Assembly (NCBI GenBank): GCA_020636995.1
Contig: JACJWU010000006.1
Location: 124,001-188,000 of the forward strand
Reading direction: 5' to 3'
Length of the DNA: 64,000 bases
Source of the DNA: Actinomycetota bacterium
Lineage (GTDB): Bacteria; Actinomycetota; Actinomycetes; S36-B12; UBA10799
Part shown: one piece after another, positions 33,831 through 43,775 of the stretch
Layout: each line of letters opens with the position of its first letter
How positions within the stretch are numbered: position 1 is the first letter of the stretch
Made by a program: the position numbers and the translations under genes
The notes under the pieces: generated by a model
Database searches by the model: none
What the model saw: the letters and a program-made list of their open reading frames with translations, nothing else
Told to the model about the DNA's origin: nothing

Positions 33831-36535
33831 TCAACCGCCTCCCACAGACGCGCCCTGCAGCCTGCGGGCGAACCACTTGGCCACGTCCCACAACAGCAGC
33901 AGGAGGATCGCTGGCACCAGGCAGAACGCCCACTGCCCGCCACTGAGAGCTGTGGTCTCGAGAAGCCCGGCGAGGACGTCCCACTGCGTGACCAAGTACG
34001 CCAGCACGAGTTCCACGAGGGCGATGATGTTCAGCTGCCGGGAGTCGAACGTCGCCACTGTGAATACGGTGCCGGTCATGCTGCGGCTGTGGAACGTGCT
34101 CACGATGCGGAACAGGGCGAAGGTGGTGATGGCCATGGAGATCCCGATCGTGGTGTTGCCCAGTCGCTCCTGCCCGTACCAGATCATCGCCAGCAGGACG
34201 AGAGCCATGAACAGCCCGACAAGACCTCCCGTGAACAGCGTGCCCCGGTTGAGGATCGAGGCGTCCCGATCCCGCGGGGGCCGTTTCATCAGGCCCGGGG
34301 TCTCCTTGTCGAAGCCGAGAGCAACACCGAGCGGCGCATCGACGAAGAAGTTGATCCACAGGATCTGCGCGGGGGTGAACGGCTGACCTGCGGCCAGGTT
34401 GACCAGGCTCGCCCGAGGAACGTCAGCACGAACGCCACGAGCGTGATCAGTATGAACCGCACATACTTCATGAGGTTGTCGTAGAGCGCCCGTCCCTGCC
34501 GGATGGCGAACACGATGGTGGCGAAGTTGTCGTCGGAGAGGATCATGCGTCCCGCGTTCTTGGCCACGTCCGTGCGTGTCCCCATCGCGATGCCGATGTC
34601 GGCGGCCTTGATCGCGGGGGCGTCGTTGACCCCGTCACCGGTCATCGCCACGACCTCGCCCTTGGCGCGCAGTGTTGCCACGAGCATCGCCTTGTGCTCC
34701 GGTGCCACGCGTCCCACCACACCGATGCCGTCGATGCGTGCTGCGCGCTCCTCGTCGGACAGTGCGGCGAAGTCGGCGCCCAGGATCGCCTCTCCCGGCA
34801 TGCCCAACTGCTTGGCGATCGCGGCCCCGGTGATGACGTCGTCACCGGTGACCATCCGAACTGTGATGTGCGCCTTCTGCGCGGCTTCGACCGCGGCCTT
34901 CGACGACTCACGAGGCGGGTCGATCATCCCCACCAGGCTGGTCACCTCCAGATCGGTGACGTAGGACAACAGGTCGCCGTCTGCGGCGAACTGGTCGACC
35001 GGGATGTCCTCCCTGGCGCCTGCCATGACACGCAGCCCTTCACCCTCCATGCGCTCGACCTCGGCCTGCGCACGGCCTCGCATGTCGTCGTCGAACGGGT
35101 GCGCTGCCTCGTCCGCCAGCGACAGCCAGGTGGCGGCGCGATCGAGGACCGCCGGAGCCGCACCCTTGACGAAACACCTGATGACGTCCTGTCCGCTGTC
35201 GTCCTTGGCCTTCGTGAATGCCGCCATCAACTTGTATGTCGGGTCGAAGGGCAGGGTCGCCACACGTGGGTGCTTGTCCCGCGTGGCCTCGATCGCCAGA
35301 TCGGCCTTGTGCGCCAGGACAAGGAAAGCCCCCTCGGTCGGGTCGCCGACCACCTTCCCGTCCACCAGTTTCGCGTCGCTGGCCACGACGAACGCCGTGA
35401 TCGCCGGGTCGATCGACGCCGATCGCCCTGCGGTGTGCTGGATCGAACCGTCGAGGGCATAGCCCGTCCCGGTCACGTCGAAGCGATCCGTGCCGTCGAT
35501 GACCTGCACGACCGTCATCTGATTCATCGTCAGCGTTCCGGTCTTGTCCGAGTTGATCGCGGAGGTCGATCCCAGAGTCTCCACCGAGGACAGGTCCTTC
35601 ACGATCGCGTTGTGCTTGGCCAAACCCACGGCGCCCAGGGAGAGGATCACCTCGACGACGGTGGGCAACGCCTCCGGGATCGCAGCGATGGCCAGAGCGA
35701 TCGCGGTGACGAACAGTCCACGCCAGTTGTCGCCACGGGACAGCCCGAGGGCGAACATGACGACCATGGTCACCAGGGCGGCCACCCCGATCCAGATCGT
35801 CATCCGGTTGAGTTGCTTCTGCAGCGGCGTGAGTTCCTTGGGGGCGCTCGATAGCATCCCGGCGATCCGCCCGACCTGGGTGTCGGCGCCGGTCGCGGTG
35901 ACCACCATGACCGCACTGCCATGCGTCACCGGCGTGTTCATGAACGCCATGTCCGTCTGGTCGCCCGGGGACAGATCAGTCCCTGATGGCGCATCCACGG
36001 ACTTGGCCGCGGGTGTGCTTTCGCCGGTGAGGGCTGACTCATCGATCTGCAGGGCGCTGGCCTCGATGATGCGCCCGTCGGCGGGCACCTAGTCGCCGGC
36101 GGCCAGGAGGACGATGTCACCGACCACCACCTGATCGGCCGGGATTTCCGACTCCTGCCCGTCCCGGCGGACCCGGGCGTTGGCCTTCATCATGGACCTC
36201 AGCGCGTTCATGGCGCTCTCCGCCTTACCCTCCTCACGCATCCCGACGACGGCGTTGAGCACGGTCAGGACGAAGAGCAGGATGCCCGTGTTGAACTCAC
36301 CGATCGCCATGGAGACGGCCCCGGCGACCACCAGGATGATCTGCATGTACGACCGGTACTCGTCGAGGAACCGTCTCCATCCAGGCTTGGGCTTCTCCGC
36401 CGGCAGGGCGTTCGGGCCGTTCTTCGCGAGGAGCTCGGCCGCCCTCTCGGCCGTCAACCCGACGGACGGATCGACATCGAAACGCTTCGAGACATCAGTC
36501 GCCGACTGCGCATAGACCTCAGCCACCTCGGTCAT
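33831..36535 (-). pseudogene. P-type cation (Ca/Na-like) ATPase with amber codon and frameshift
   Basis: ATG 36535 with GAGGAGG opens a protein of about 900 residues of the PacL/SERCA-like P2 group: an N-terminal cation ATPase domain, LAAGD-stop-VPADGRIIEAS in the actuator domain, SALTGES, NSDKTGTLTMNQM with the phosphorylated aspartate, MTGDGVNDAPAIKAADIGIAMG and the C-terminal helices after RILKRPPR-like MKRPPRDRDA. Two lesions are seen: TAG at 36089-36091 where a residue between GD and VPAD belongs, and loss of one C in the CCC run at 34412-34414 after VAFVLTFLG. Both are single-base changes in an otherwise perfect gene, so it is recent decay, an assembly error, or a gene off in this strain. 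Confidence 0.85.
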
Positions 36536-36757
36536 CCGGCCGCCCTCCTCCGTCCCGCACGACACGGCAGGACTCTCTGCGTCTTCGGCAGATCTGCATG
36601 TTGCCTGGAGACCGTTCGACGACCAGTGGGCGGGTGGACAACACATGGGTGGCCCAACCACCTCCACCACCACGCGGGGAGAAGCCAGCCTGCACGAACA
36701 CCGTCACGGCAGCAGGATCGGCTGACGATCCGTACTGGGACGTGGCACACCTACACC

Positions 36758-38077
36758 TGGGCCGGTCAGGCCCGGACGTCGGCGGGTGGGCCGCGGCTCA
36801 CATGCAGTTCCGGGACGCCAACCGGGGTCATGGTGATGGTGAACCGGCCGTGGTGCAGGTCGTGATGGCAGCGCGAACATAAGAGCACCATGTTGTCCAC
36901 GTCGGTCAACCCGCCGTGACGCCAATGCAGCACATGGTGGGCCTCGCAGAAGCGTGGACTGCGACCACACCGCACACACCCACGATCCCGCGCGATCAAC
37001 GCCCCCCACTGATGTCCGGTCGCGCGACGCCGCGTCCGCCCCATCGCCAACGGCGCGAACCCGCCCTTGGTCTTCGTACCGAAGATCACCAGGCACGCCA
37101 TAGTGCAGGTCAACAGGTCGAACGAGTCCGCCGTGATGGGTGTGCCGTCGGTCAGCACCGCCCGCTGCCCCTCCGGCAGATCATCGGCATCGATCAACAC
37201 CGACAACCCCGAGGTGCCCAGTGGATTTCGGTTCGCGTGCGCGGCCTGCGCCATGACGGCCAACGCATCCGCTCGGCGCTGACCCAACGTCTCCCCCGCA
37301 TCCACCCCGGCATCCCGCGATGCACTGAACTGCTCCAACACCTCCGCCAACCGGGCCCCCTCCACGTCGTCGAGCAGCCCGGTCAGCCGCCACATCCCCG
37401 ACGGCCGCGCCGTCAACCGCAGACTGCGCCGCTCACGCTGTTCGGCGTGCGACAGGTGCCCGTGCTCACCATCGGCGGCATCGGCGATCACCTGCAGAAC
37501 ATGGCGCGTCTCCCGCGGATCCGTGGCCGCGGCCAGAGCCACCGCCGCGTCCACCACCTCGGCTCGACGGCCCAACCCCTTCGTGGTCTGCAGGACCACC
37601 GACACATGCTGGCTGGACACCCGCCCGTCGTCGAAGGCCCGCTTGAGTTCAGGGAACGACCGCAGTTCTACGGCTGTCTGCACGATCGCCGAACCGGCCT
37701 GAACCGTGGCACCGGTCGCCGTCGCCACCAGAGTGCCCGTCGTGCCCGCACCCAACACCCGGGAGTCGCCGTTGGCATCCGCCGCACCAGCCACTGATGT
37801 CAGGTAGGCCTGCAACTGATTCGTCAGGGCCGCGACCTTCGCCATCGCCCCCGCCCGCTCCTCGGCGCACAGTGTCCCGGGATCGGGCAACGACCCGACC
37901 AGCGCCTCGATCTCATCGAGCGTCTCAGGGTGCACCGTGGGAAGACCGGCCCGGATCTTCGCACGCCGCAACGCACCACGCGAGACCTCGAAGAACCCCA
38001 CCACACCCCCTTCCAACACACCCCACGCTACGCAGGGGGTACGACAAAACCGGCCGGCCGAAACGGGCTGTGGACAA
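36758..38077. repeat. 1,320-bp duplicated segment, copy B
   Basis: This is the partner of 18763-20082 in the same orientation, 18 kb away. It begins TGGGCCGGTCAGGCCC and ends GGGCTGTGGACAA, with the sequence on either side unrelated to that of copy A. Similar ends without inverted repeats fit duplication by recombination or a mobile unit using the HNH nuclease. Confidence 0.85.
36766..38004 (-). CDS. DUF222 / HNH endonuclease domain protein (13E12 family), copy B
   Basis: The 412-residue protein starts at GTG 38004 (or 38001) and is nearly identical to copy A at 18771-20009. Both the DUF222 region and the complete HNH finger (CVRCGRSPRFCEAHHVLHW, LLCSRCHHDLHH) are intact, so both copies could be active. 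Changes cluster in DLPEGQRAVLTDG and the last 15 residues (TPVGVPELHVSRGPP). Equal reading frames despite many silent changes suggest the protein is under selection or gene conversion keeps the copies alike. Confidence 0.88.
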   Translation of the reverse strand: MVGFFEVSRGALRRAKIRAGLPTVHPETLDEIEALVGSLPDPGTLCAEERAGAMAKVAALTNQLQAYLTSVAGAADANGDSRVLGAGTTGTLVATATGATVQAGSAIVQTAVELRSFPELKRAFDDGRVSSQHVSVVLQTTKGLGRRAEVVDAAVALAAATDPRETRHVLQVIADAADGEHGHLSHAEQRERRSLRLTARPSGMWRLTGLLDDVEGARLAEVLEQFSASRDAGVDAGETLGQRRADALAVMAQAAHANRNPLGTSGLSVLIDADDLPEGQRAVLTDGTPITADSFDLLTCTMACLVIFGTKTKGGFAPLAMGRTRRRATGHQWGALIARDRGCVRCGRSPRFCEAHHVLHWRHGGLTDVDNMVLLCSRCHHDLHHGRFTITMTPVGVPELHVSRGPPADVRA

Positions 38078-38156
38078 TCGCAGCCAGCGGGCCGGCAGCC
38101 GGGCGTTGGCCCGTACTGTTCTCCTGCGGGTTGTCGCATTGCATAGGCTTCATGAC

Positions 38157-39887
38157 ATGTCCAAGAAGCGTCGCCACAGAGGACCGCAGCGCCGCAGCAG
38201 GCCCCACCCGGCGCAACCACGTGAGGGCTTCGCGGAGTTGGAGGTGGTCCAAGAGATTCGGCGTGCGCTCCGGTCCGACGAACCCCTGGACCTGCTCGCA
38301 CTCGTCGGTGGGCTCCTAGAGGCCACCGACCCTCGCAACCGGGATCCGTTCTCGGAGAATGAGCGGGCCACCACTCGCGAGCAACTCCTTGAGTCCTTCA
38401 TCGGAACTCCGTTCGCCGAGACGACCGCAGCATTGATGGTGTGGCGGTCGTTGATCGGCGATGAGATCACGAAGGCGCGCATCGCCCGTGAACTGACCAA
38501 CCGCCGGCATCCCATGCCCCTGTGGCTGAACGGCCTTGAGCATGCTGTGGCCGAGCCCAGGGTTTTTCTGCTCACCCACGTCCTCAAGGACGGCGACGAC
38601 TACCTGTTCGCCGTCACCCTTCCCACCGGTCATTGTCTGTCTGCGCTGGTCTACATCGACGTGAACATGGGACAGGTGGTCAAGGACGCGTTCGTCGTGC
38701 CCGAGTCCCTGGACGACCTGGTGATCAAACTCGGTGGGCTGATGAACGACCGGGACCAGTCGCTGACCCGTACCGACCCGGCGCATGGCCGAGCTGAGGT
38801 GGAGAAGGCGATCGCAACCGCCGCATTGTTCTGGCCCCCGATCACGTCCGACAGTTGGCCCATGTGCCGGCCATTGGTCGAGTGGATCGTGCGGATGCAG
38901 CCAGATGGCGGGCAGGCCAAGGATGTCGTGGAGTGGTCCGACAAGGATCTCGCCGAGATCGCCGACGATTTCTTCGCCTCGCGGTTCGGCCGCTCGATCG
39001 ACGGTGAGGACGAGCGAGACCTGATGGACAACATCCTGTGGTTCGCGTCGTCATACTCCGGCGACGACCCCTACCGCTGGAGCAATGTCCGGGTGGAGAT
39101 TCTGCTGGAGGACTGGTTCCCACGCAAGATCGTCGCGCCGACGGCCCAGCTGGCGAAGATGCCCGATGTGTTGCGCGCCTACGTCCGGTACTGCCACGAC
39201 GTGCAGGGCATCCGCACCGATCTGACGGCGCACACGCTTGCCGCCATCGATCACCACGAACCCGAGTACCAGCGGCTGATCCGGTCGGAACGTGAGCAGG
39301 GGGCGGCGGCAATCGCAGCAGCCGTCATGAACTCGAGCCTGGACAGCGACGAGATGAGCCTGGAAGAGCTCATCCTGAGCGGGCTGGATGCTGAGGTCGG
39401 AGGCCGCGTGCGCCTGCAGTCGCTCGACGACGATCCATTGCCGGACGAACCGTTCGAATGGGCAGGCATACCCGAAGACATCCACCCGGTTGTGGCCGAG
39501 ATGCTCGAGGCGTGCGATCACTTCGCCGACGAAGTGGGCGATGTGGAATACCGCACGGCGATGCGGCGCTTCCTCAGCCGCGCGGCTGCCGGCGGTCCGT
39601 GGATCTTCCGTCGCCGGGCCTCAGCCGTGCGGGGTGCCGCAGCGGTCGCATGGGCGATCTCTGAGACCAACGGTATGTTCACCGGCAAGTTCATCCAAGA
39701 GTCCTTCGGGCTCAAGACCAGCGTCTCCGAGCGGGCACAGCCGATGCTTGAGGCGATCGGGGCGGATCCGCAGGCACGGCGGAACTCCGGCCACCTGGGG
39801 CTGGGCGCCTCCGACCTCCTGCTGTCCGCACGCCGGGCCGAGATCATTCGGCGGCGGGACCAGGCACTGCAAGGCTTCGGTGTGTGA
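38157..39887 (+). CDS. DUF6398 domain protein (unknown function)
   Basis: ATG 38157 gives 576 residues. The N-terminus is a basic tail (SKKRRHRGPQRRSRPHPAQ). Residues about 455-575 match the DUF6398 type: IPEDIHPVVAEMLEACDHFADE then RTAMRRFLSRAAAG and HLGLGASDLLLSARRAEII. The middle is alpha/beta with VRVEILLEDWFPRKIVAPTAQ and YVRYCHDVQGIRTDLTAHTL, like proteins next to SEC-C/plasmid pRiA4b-like domains. No catalytic motif is recognised. Its promoter lies in the 80 bases shared with the end of the HNH duplication, so copy B arrived directly upstream of it. Confidence 0.65.
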   Translation: MSKKRRHRGPQRRSRPHPAQPREGFAELEVVQEIRRALRSDEPLDLLALVGGLLEATDPRNRDPFSENERATTREQLLESFIGTPFAETTAALMVWRSLIGDEITKARIARELTNRRHPMPLWLNGLEHAVAEPRVFLLTHVLKDGDDYLFAVTLPTGHCLSALVYIDVNMGQVVKDAFVVPESLDDLVIKLGGLMNDRDQSLTRTDPAHGRAEVEKAIATAALFWPPITSDSWPMCRPLVEWIVRMQPDGGQAKDVVEWSDKDLAEIADDFFASRFGRSIDGEDERDLMDNILWFASSYSGDDPYRWSNVRVEILLEDWFPRKIVAPTAQLAKMPDVLRAYVRYCHDVQGIRTDLTAHTLAAIDHHEPEYQRLIRSEREQGAAAIAAAVMNSSLDSDEMSLEELILSGLDAEVGGRVRLQSLDDDPLPDEPFEWAGIPEDIHPVVAEMLEACDHFADEVGDVEYRTAMRRFLSRAAAGGPWIFRRRASAVRGAAAVAWAISETNGMFTGKFIQESFGLKTSVSERAQPMLEAIGADPQARRNSGHLGLGASDLLLSARRAEIIRRRDQALQGFGV

Positions 39888-39940
39888 CGTCCTTTCCCGG
39901 CTTGGTAGCACAGTGGTTACTACCGCAGTAGCATTGCGCT

Positions 39941-40171
39941 ATGAAACTCAGCATCAGCCTGCCCGACGATGACGTCGCTGTTCTGGACCGTTATGCCGAG
40001 GCCGCCGGGCTGTCGTCACGTTCGGCCGCGATCCAGCAGGCGATCCGCATGCTCGGCGACCCGGAACTCGACGATGCATATGCGGCGGCCTGGGAGGAGT
40101 GGGAGACCTCGGGCGACGCCGATGCCTGGGAGGGAACACTTGCGGACGGGCTTGCCGATGCTGCGCGGTGA
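39941..40171 (+). CDS. MazE/ribbon-helix-helix type antitoxin
   Basis: The 76-residue protein starts MKLSISLPDDDVAVLDRYAEAAGLSSRSAAIQQAIRML, a ribbon-helix-helix DNA-binding fold. The acidic tail (AYAAAWEEWETSGDADAWE) is the kind that wraps and blocks a MazF toxin. It overlaps the toxin gene by 14 bases. TACTACCG and similar short repeats upstream (near 39916-39930, GTGGTTACTACCGCAGTAGC) may be the autoregulatory operator. Confidence 0.85.
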   Translation: MKLSISLPDDDVAVLDRYAEAAGLSSRSAAIQQAIRMLGDPELDDAYAAAWEEWETSGDADAWEGTLADGLADAAR

Positions 40172-40505
40172 GATCCGCCTAACCGATCTCGACCCCGCAC
40201 AGGGCAGCGAGACCGGAAAGCGGCGCCCCGCCGTTCTGGTCAGCAATGACCGGGCCAATACAACCGCCGCCCGGCTGGGCCGCGGAGTTGTCACCGTGGT
40301 CCCGGTCACAAGCAACGTCATCAGCGTCTACCCGTTCCAGGTCCTGCTGCCGGCCGACGAGACCGGTCTGCCCGTGGACTCCAAAGCACAGTGCGAACAG
40401 ATCCGATCGGTGTCGGTGCACCGGCTGGGTGCGGCCATCGGACACGTTCCACCACCGTTGATGCAGCGACTCGACGACGCATTGCGCACACATCTGCAGT
40501 TGTAG
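40158..40505 (+). CDS. MazF/PemK family endoribonuclease toxin
   Basis: ATG 40158 gives 115 residues with the PemK/MazF order: MLRGEIRLTDLDPAQGSETGKRRPAVLVSND (the RPA-VLVSND strand and loop), VTVVPVTSNVISVYPFQVLLP, then DSKAQCEQIRSVSVHRLG with the conserved glutamine, isoleucine and arginine. Such toxins cut mRNA or tRNA at short sequences. The overlap with the antitoxin gene makes translation coupled. Standard chromosomal type II pair. Confidence 0.9.
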   Translation: MLRGEIRLTDLDPAQGSETGKRRPAVLVSNDRANTTAARLGRGVVTVVPVTSNVISVYPFQVLLPADETGLPVDSKAQCEQIRSVSVHRLGAAIGHVPPPLMQRLDDALRTHLQL

Positions 40506-40711
40506 GCGGTTCGTCTAGGCAGAGACAGCGGACGACAACATCCGCCGTTGCGGCCCGCCGGGCAACGCACTTCGCTCCCCCTATCGCTGGCGCACCTCTC
40601 GCCATCAACACCGATCAGGCGAACCGGCCCACGCGGCAAGGCGTAGGTCGCGGCGCGATGGACAATGCTCGAGTGAGACCTCGTACACGCTCCGGTCTGT
40701 GAGGAGCCGCC

Positions 40712-42130
40712 ATGCCCACTGACCCGCGCTCCCTGCGGGGTGACGCCCCTTTGCTCGATGCGTGGCTGCGATTCCAGGAGTCCGCGCCCACCCCGTTCAC
40801 CATTCCCGGGCACAAGCACCGTCGCGATCTGGTCGGAGACGTGGTCGCCGGGGACGTCCCGCTCTACGGGGGGCTGGACACCATGAAGCTGTCCACCGGG
40901 GTTCTCGCCGAAGCCGAGGCGCGGGCCGCCCGTCTGTGGGGCGCCGACGTCTGCCGGTTCTCGACCGGCGGTGCCACACACGCCAACCAGGCCTTGGCCC
41001 TGGCGGTCGGGGCTCCTGGCGACACGGTCATCGTGAGCCGGACGCTGCATCGTTCTTTGTTGATCGGTCTCGTGCTCGCCGGGCTGACGCCGGTGTGGGT
41101 GCGACCTGAGGTGCACGCCGCGACGGGGCTGCCCCTGGCTGTCGCGCCCGAGACCGTGGCGGCGGCGCTGGCCGCTCACCGGGAGGCGCGGGCGGTCTTC
41201 GTCGGCGATCCCTCCTATGTGGGCACGGTCGGGGACGTGCGGGGGTTGACGGAAGTGGCCCATGCCCACGACGTCCCCCTGATCGTGGATGCCGCCTGGG
41301 CCGCGCACTTCGGGTTCCACCCCGACCTCCCGCCGCATCCCCTCCAGTGCGGTGCCGATGCGATGGTGACCAGTGCCCACAAAACACTGCCCGCCTGGAG
41401 TCAGGCCGCTCTCGTGCTGGCACGGACCGAACGGATCGATCCGGCGCGCCTCGATGCCGGCGTGGAGGCGACGGCGACGACCAGCCCGGCCGGAGCGATC
41501 CTGGCCAGCACCGACGCCTCCCGTGCCCTGCTCGAACGGGACGGGCGCGAGTTGCTGGCGGAAGCCATCGCCGCGACGCGCGCCGCCCGCGAACGGCTGA
41601 AGCGGGTCGAGGGTCTGACGGTGCTCGACGGACCGAGCGTCGACCCCGTGAAACTCACGCTCGTGTTGTCGGGGACCGGTGCCGATGGCAACGCGGTGGA
41701 GCGGGATCTCATCGCCGCAGGAATGCCCGTCGAATCCGCCGACCGCGACGTCCTCACCGCGATCGTGACACTGGCCGATTCAGACGAGGCCCTCGCCCGT
41801 CTCGCCGACCACCTGGCGGCCTCGATCCAACGGCACCGGGGCGATCCCCGGCCACCGGTCGGACCGGCGGCCTACTCCGTCGAACCGATCGTGGTCGTCC
41901 CGCCTCGGGAAGCCTTCTTCGCCGCCGCCAAGCCCGTCGGGATCGATGAGGCGGTGGGACGGGTCAGCGCCGAACTCATCGCGCCCTACCCGCCGGGGAT
42001 CCCCGTTCTCGCTCCGGGCGAGGAGGTGACTGCCGCGGTCATCGAGGCTCTGGCCAGCGCCCGCGCCGCCGGAGTAAGGATCGCGTATGCGGCCGACCCC
42101 ACCGTGTCCACGATCCGGGTCGTGACGTAG
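40712..42130 (+). CDS. Orn/Lys/Arg decarboxylase family PLP enzyme
   Basis: The 472-residue protein has the aspartate-aminotransferase fold of group III decarboxylases: TIPGHKHRRDLVGDVVAGDVP near residue 30, FSTGGATHANQALALAVG near 85, the PLP aspartate in LIVDAAWAAHFGFHP near 190 and the lysine in VTSAHKTLPAWSQAAL near 220. The C-terminal domain (GIDEAVGRVSAELIAPYPPGIPVL) is kept, but the protein lacks the N-terminal wing of the large inducible enzymes. Probable reaction: decarboxylation of arginine, lysine or ornithine for polyamine synthesis. A 206-base gap with no gene precedes it; GGAG lies before the ATG. Confidence 0.82.
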   Translation: MPTDPRSLRGDAPLLDAWLRFQESAPTPFTIPGHKHRRDLVGDVVAGDVPLYGGLDTMKLSTGVLAEAEARAARLWGADVCRFSTGGATHANQALALAVGAPGDTVIVSRTLHRSLLIGLVLAGLTPVWVRPEVHAATGLPLAVAPETVAAALAAHREARAVFVGDPSYVGTVGDVRGLTEVAHAHDVPLIVDAAWAAHFGFHPDLPPHPLQCGADAMVTSAHKTLPAWSQAALVLARTERIDPARLDAGVEATATTSPAGAILASTDASRALLERDGRELLAEAIAATRAARERLKRVEGLTVLDGPSVDPVKLTLVLSGTGADGNAVERDLIAAGMPVESADRDVLTAIVTLADSDEALARLADHLAASIQRHRGDPRPPVGPAAYSVEPIVVVPPREAFFAAAKPVGIDEAVGRVSAELIAPYPPGIPVLAPGEEVTAAVIEALASARAAGVRIAYAADPTVSTIRVVT

Positions 42131-42228
42131 GTCGTCGGCCGAATGCGGCGGGCAGCGGCCCTGCCGGTGGGACTCGTAGATGCTCTTTGCAGGCCCGCTG
42201 GCGAGCACCGCCGCTACGAGTTCCGTTC

Positions 42229-43476
42229 TCACCGGTTGTCGCGGCTCCCCCCTCTCGGCGTGGTCCGGCCCGGAATCTCGGTCTGGGTTCCGGGGACCGT
42301 CGAGTTGGCGTCGAAGACGCTCTGGCCGAACTCCCGGACCAGCCCGACGTAGATCGGAACCTCCTTGTAGCAGGCCCGGCGCTCCTTGCGCAGCTTCTTG
42401 CCCTTCAAGAACCGGTCGCATTGCGCCATCAGGTCGGCAGCGAACTTCTCATCCACTGCCTCACGTGACCACCGGCGGTAGTCCGTCGCCTTCTTGGTGC
42501 GCATCCCTGCGACGGTCGACCCTCCGTACGCAGCGTCGTGCTGGTTGCAGGCGACACGCATGCTCACCGGTCGGTTGCCGTAGGTGCGGACATCGCCGAA
42601 CCAGTTCATGATGTCGATGGCCTTCTGGCCCCAGGCGGACCCGCCGCAGCCGTTCGACACTCGTGTGATGGGGACCTTGATGGACAGCCACCGGCACGCG
42701 GTGAATGGTGCGTTCTCGCTCCGGTTGCCAGCTGCATCCTCGGCCCAGAAGCATTCGTAGAACGGACCGGAATGACCCTTCGGGTACCTCCATGTAGCCG
42801 ACCAGCGCTGCCCCACCGCACGCACCGGACCCTTGGTTCCTGTCATCACCACGGCGCCGTCGGAGTACATGGCAGCGTGCATCGTGGCCTTCTTGCTGTT
42901 GTCCGACAGTGTCCCGACGACCTCGGTCTTTTCGCCAATACCGGTGACTCCGCGGGGCTTCTTGATCGTGATCGTGGGCGGTTCAGTGTCCAGATTCGAC
43001 GTCACGCCGATCGTCAACCGCACGGTCGGCCCGCCGCACACGCCGGAATCGTTGCAGTTGACTCCCTTCACCACGACGTACATCTGGCTCACGACGCCAC
43101 TACCATCACCGCTGGGCGCCACCGAGGTGATGCTGTAGGAGAACGGGTAGGTACCTCCGTAGACCAAGCCGGCGAAGGACTGCATAGGTGCGCCCGACAG
43201 CGACGCGGACTGCCTGAGGTTGGTCGCGTAGCCCTTCTGCAACGTGTACGTCATGGAGCCGCTCAAGGTGACCTTGGCTCCGGCCTTGACCACGCCGGCG
43301 TACTGCCCCGCAAGAGCCGGTGGCGGCGGGCTCACTCCGCCGACACTCCAACTCACCGTGTGCCCGCCCTCAGTGATGGTGCCGGACAACCCGGGCCCAT
43401 CAGCGTTGCTGGGTGCCACGGCACCTACGAGCCCAAGCAGTAAGGCGGTGGTCAGGATCGATGTCAACCGGCTCAT
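42229..43476 (-). CDS. Secreted protein with phospholipase A2-like motif
   Basis: ATG 43476 gives 415 residues with a signal peptide (residues 1-25). The first 250 residues are beta-rich (immunoglobulin-like, with VTLSGSMTYTL and YECFWAEDAAGNRSENAPF). After NGCGGSAWGQKAIDIMNWFGD comes MRVACNQHDAAYGG near residue 310, then VDEKFAADLMAQCDRFLKGK. Cys-x-x-His-Asp-x-x-Tyr followed by a helix with Asp and Cys is the layout of phospholipase A2 active sites. If active it would cut membrane phospholipids outside the cell, with calcium. A catalytic role is inference; the C-terminal 60 residues are basic. Confidence 0.6.
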   Translation of the reverse strand: MSRLTSILTTALLLGLVGAVAPSNADGPGLSGTITEGGHTVSWSVGGVSPPPPALAGQYAGVVKAGAKVTLSGSMTYTLQKGYATNLRQSASLSGAPMQSFAGLVYGGTYPFSYSITSVAPSGDGSGVVSQMYVVVKGVNCNDSGVCGGPTVRLTIGVTSNLDTEPPTITIKKPRGVTGIGEKTEVVGTLSDNSKKATMHAAMYSDGAVVMTGTKGPVRAVGQRWSATWRYPKGHSGPFYECFWAEDAAGNRSENAPFTACRWLSIKVPITRVSNGCGGSAWGQKAIDIMNWFGDVRTYGNRPVSMRVACNQHDAAYGGSTVAGMRTKKATDYRRWSREAVDEKFAADLMAQCDRFLKGKKLRKERRACYKEVPIYVGLVREFGQSVFDANSTVPGTQTEIPGRTTPRGGSRDNR

Positions 43477-43775
43477 GGCGGCCACTCCCCTCCACGGGAC
43501 GCGACCGGACTACATTCAGGCGCCAGCGTCGCGCCCTCACCTACAGGGTAGTACGGCGATGATCAACGAACTGCCCGGAAGGGACAGGTTGCACAAAATG
43601 AGGAGAGCGCGTCCAGGGGGAGGTGTAGTCGCGGCAGGTATCCGCCCAAGGGCGTGGTTGCGGATGCGCAACCCCTATGCACGAGTCCCGTGCCAGCAGT
43701 CGCTCCCACGGGCATGCGACTGTGGCTCCGTCGCGACACTGACGTTCGGGGCCAACTGGGCCGTACAGTTGTCCC
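43477..43775. other. Gene-free divergent region
   Basis: The 299 bases between the secreted PLA2-like gene and mntA carry no convincing gene on either strand; minus-strand frames here have unlikely composition. A TACAGT box at about 43764 lies just before the GTG start of mntA and may be its -10 element, which would make that mRNA nearly leaderless. Confidence 0.4.
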
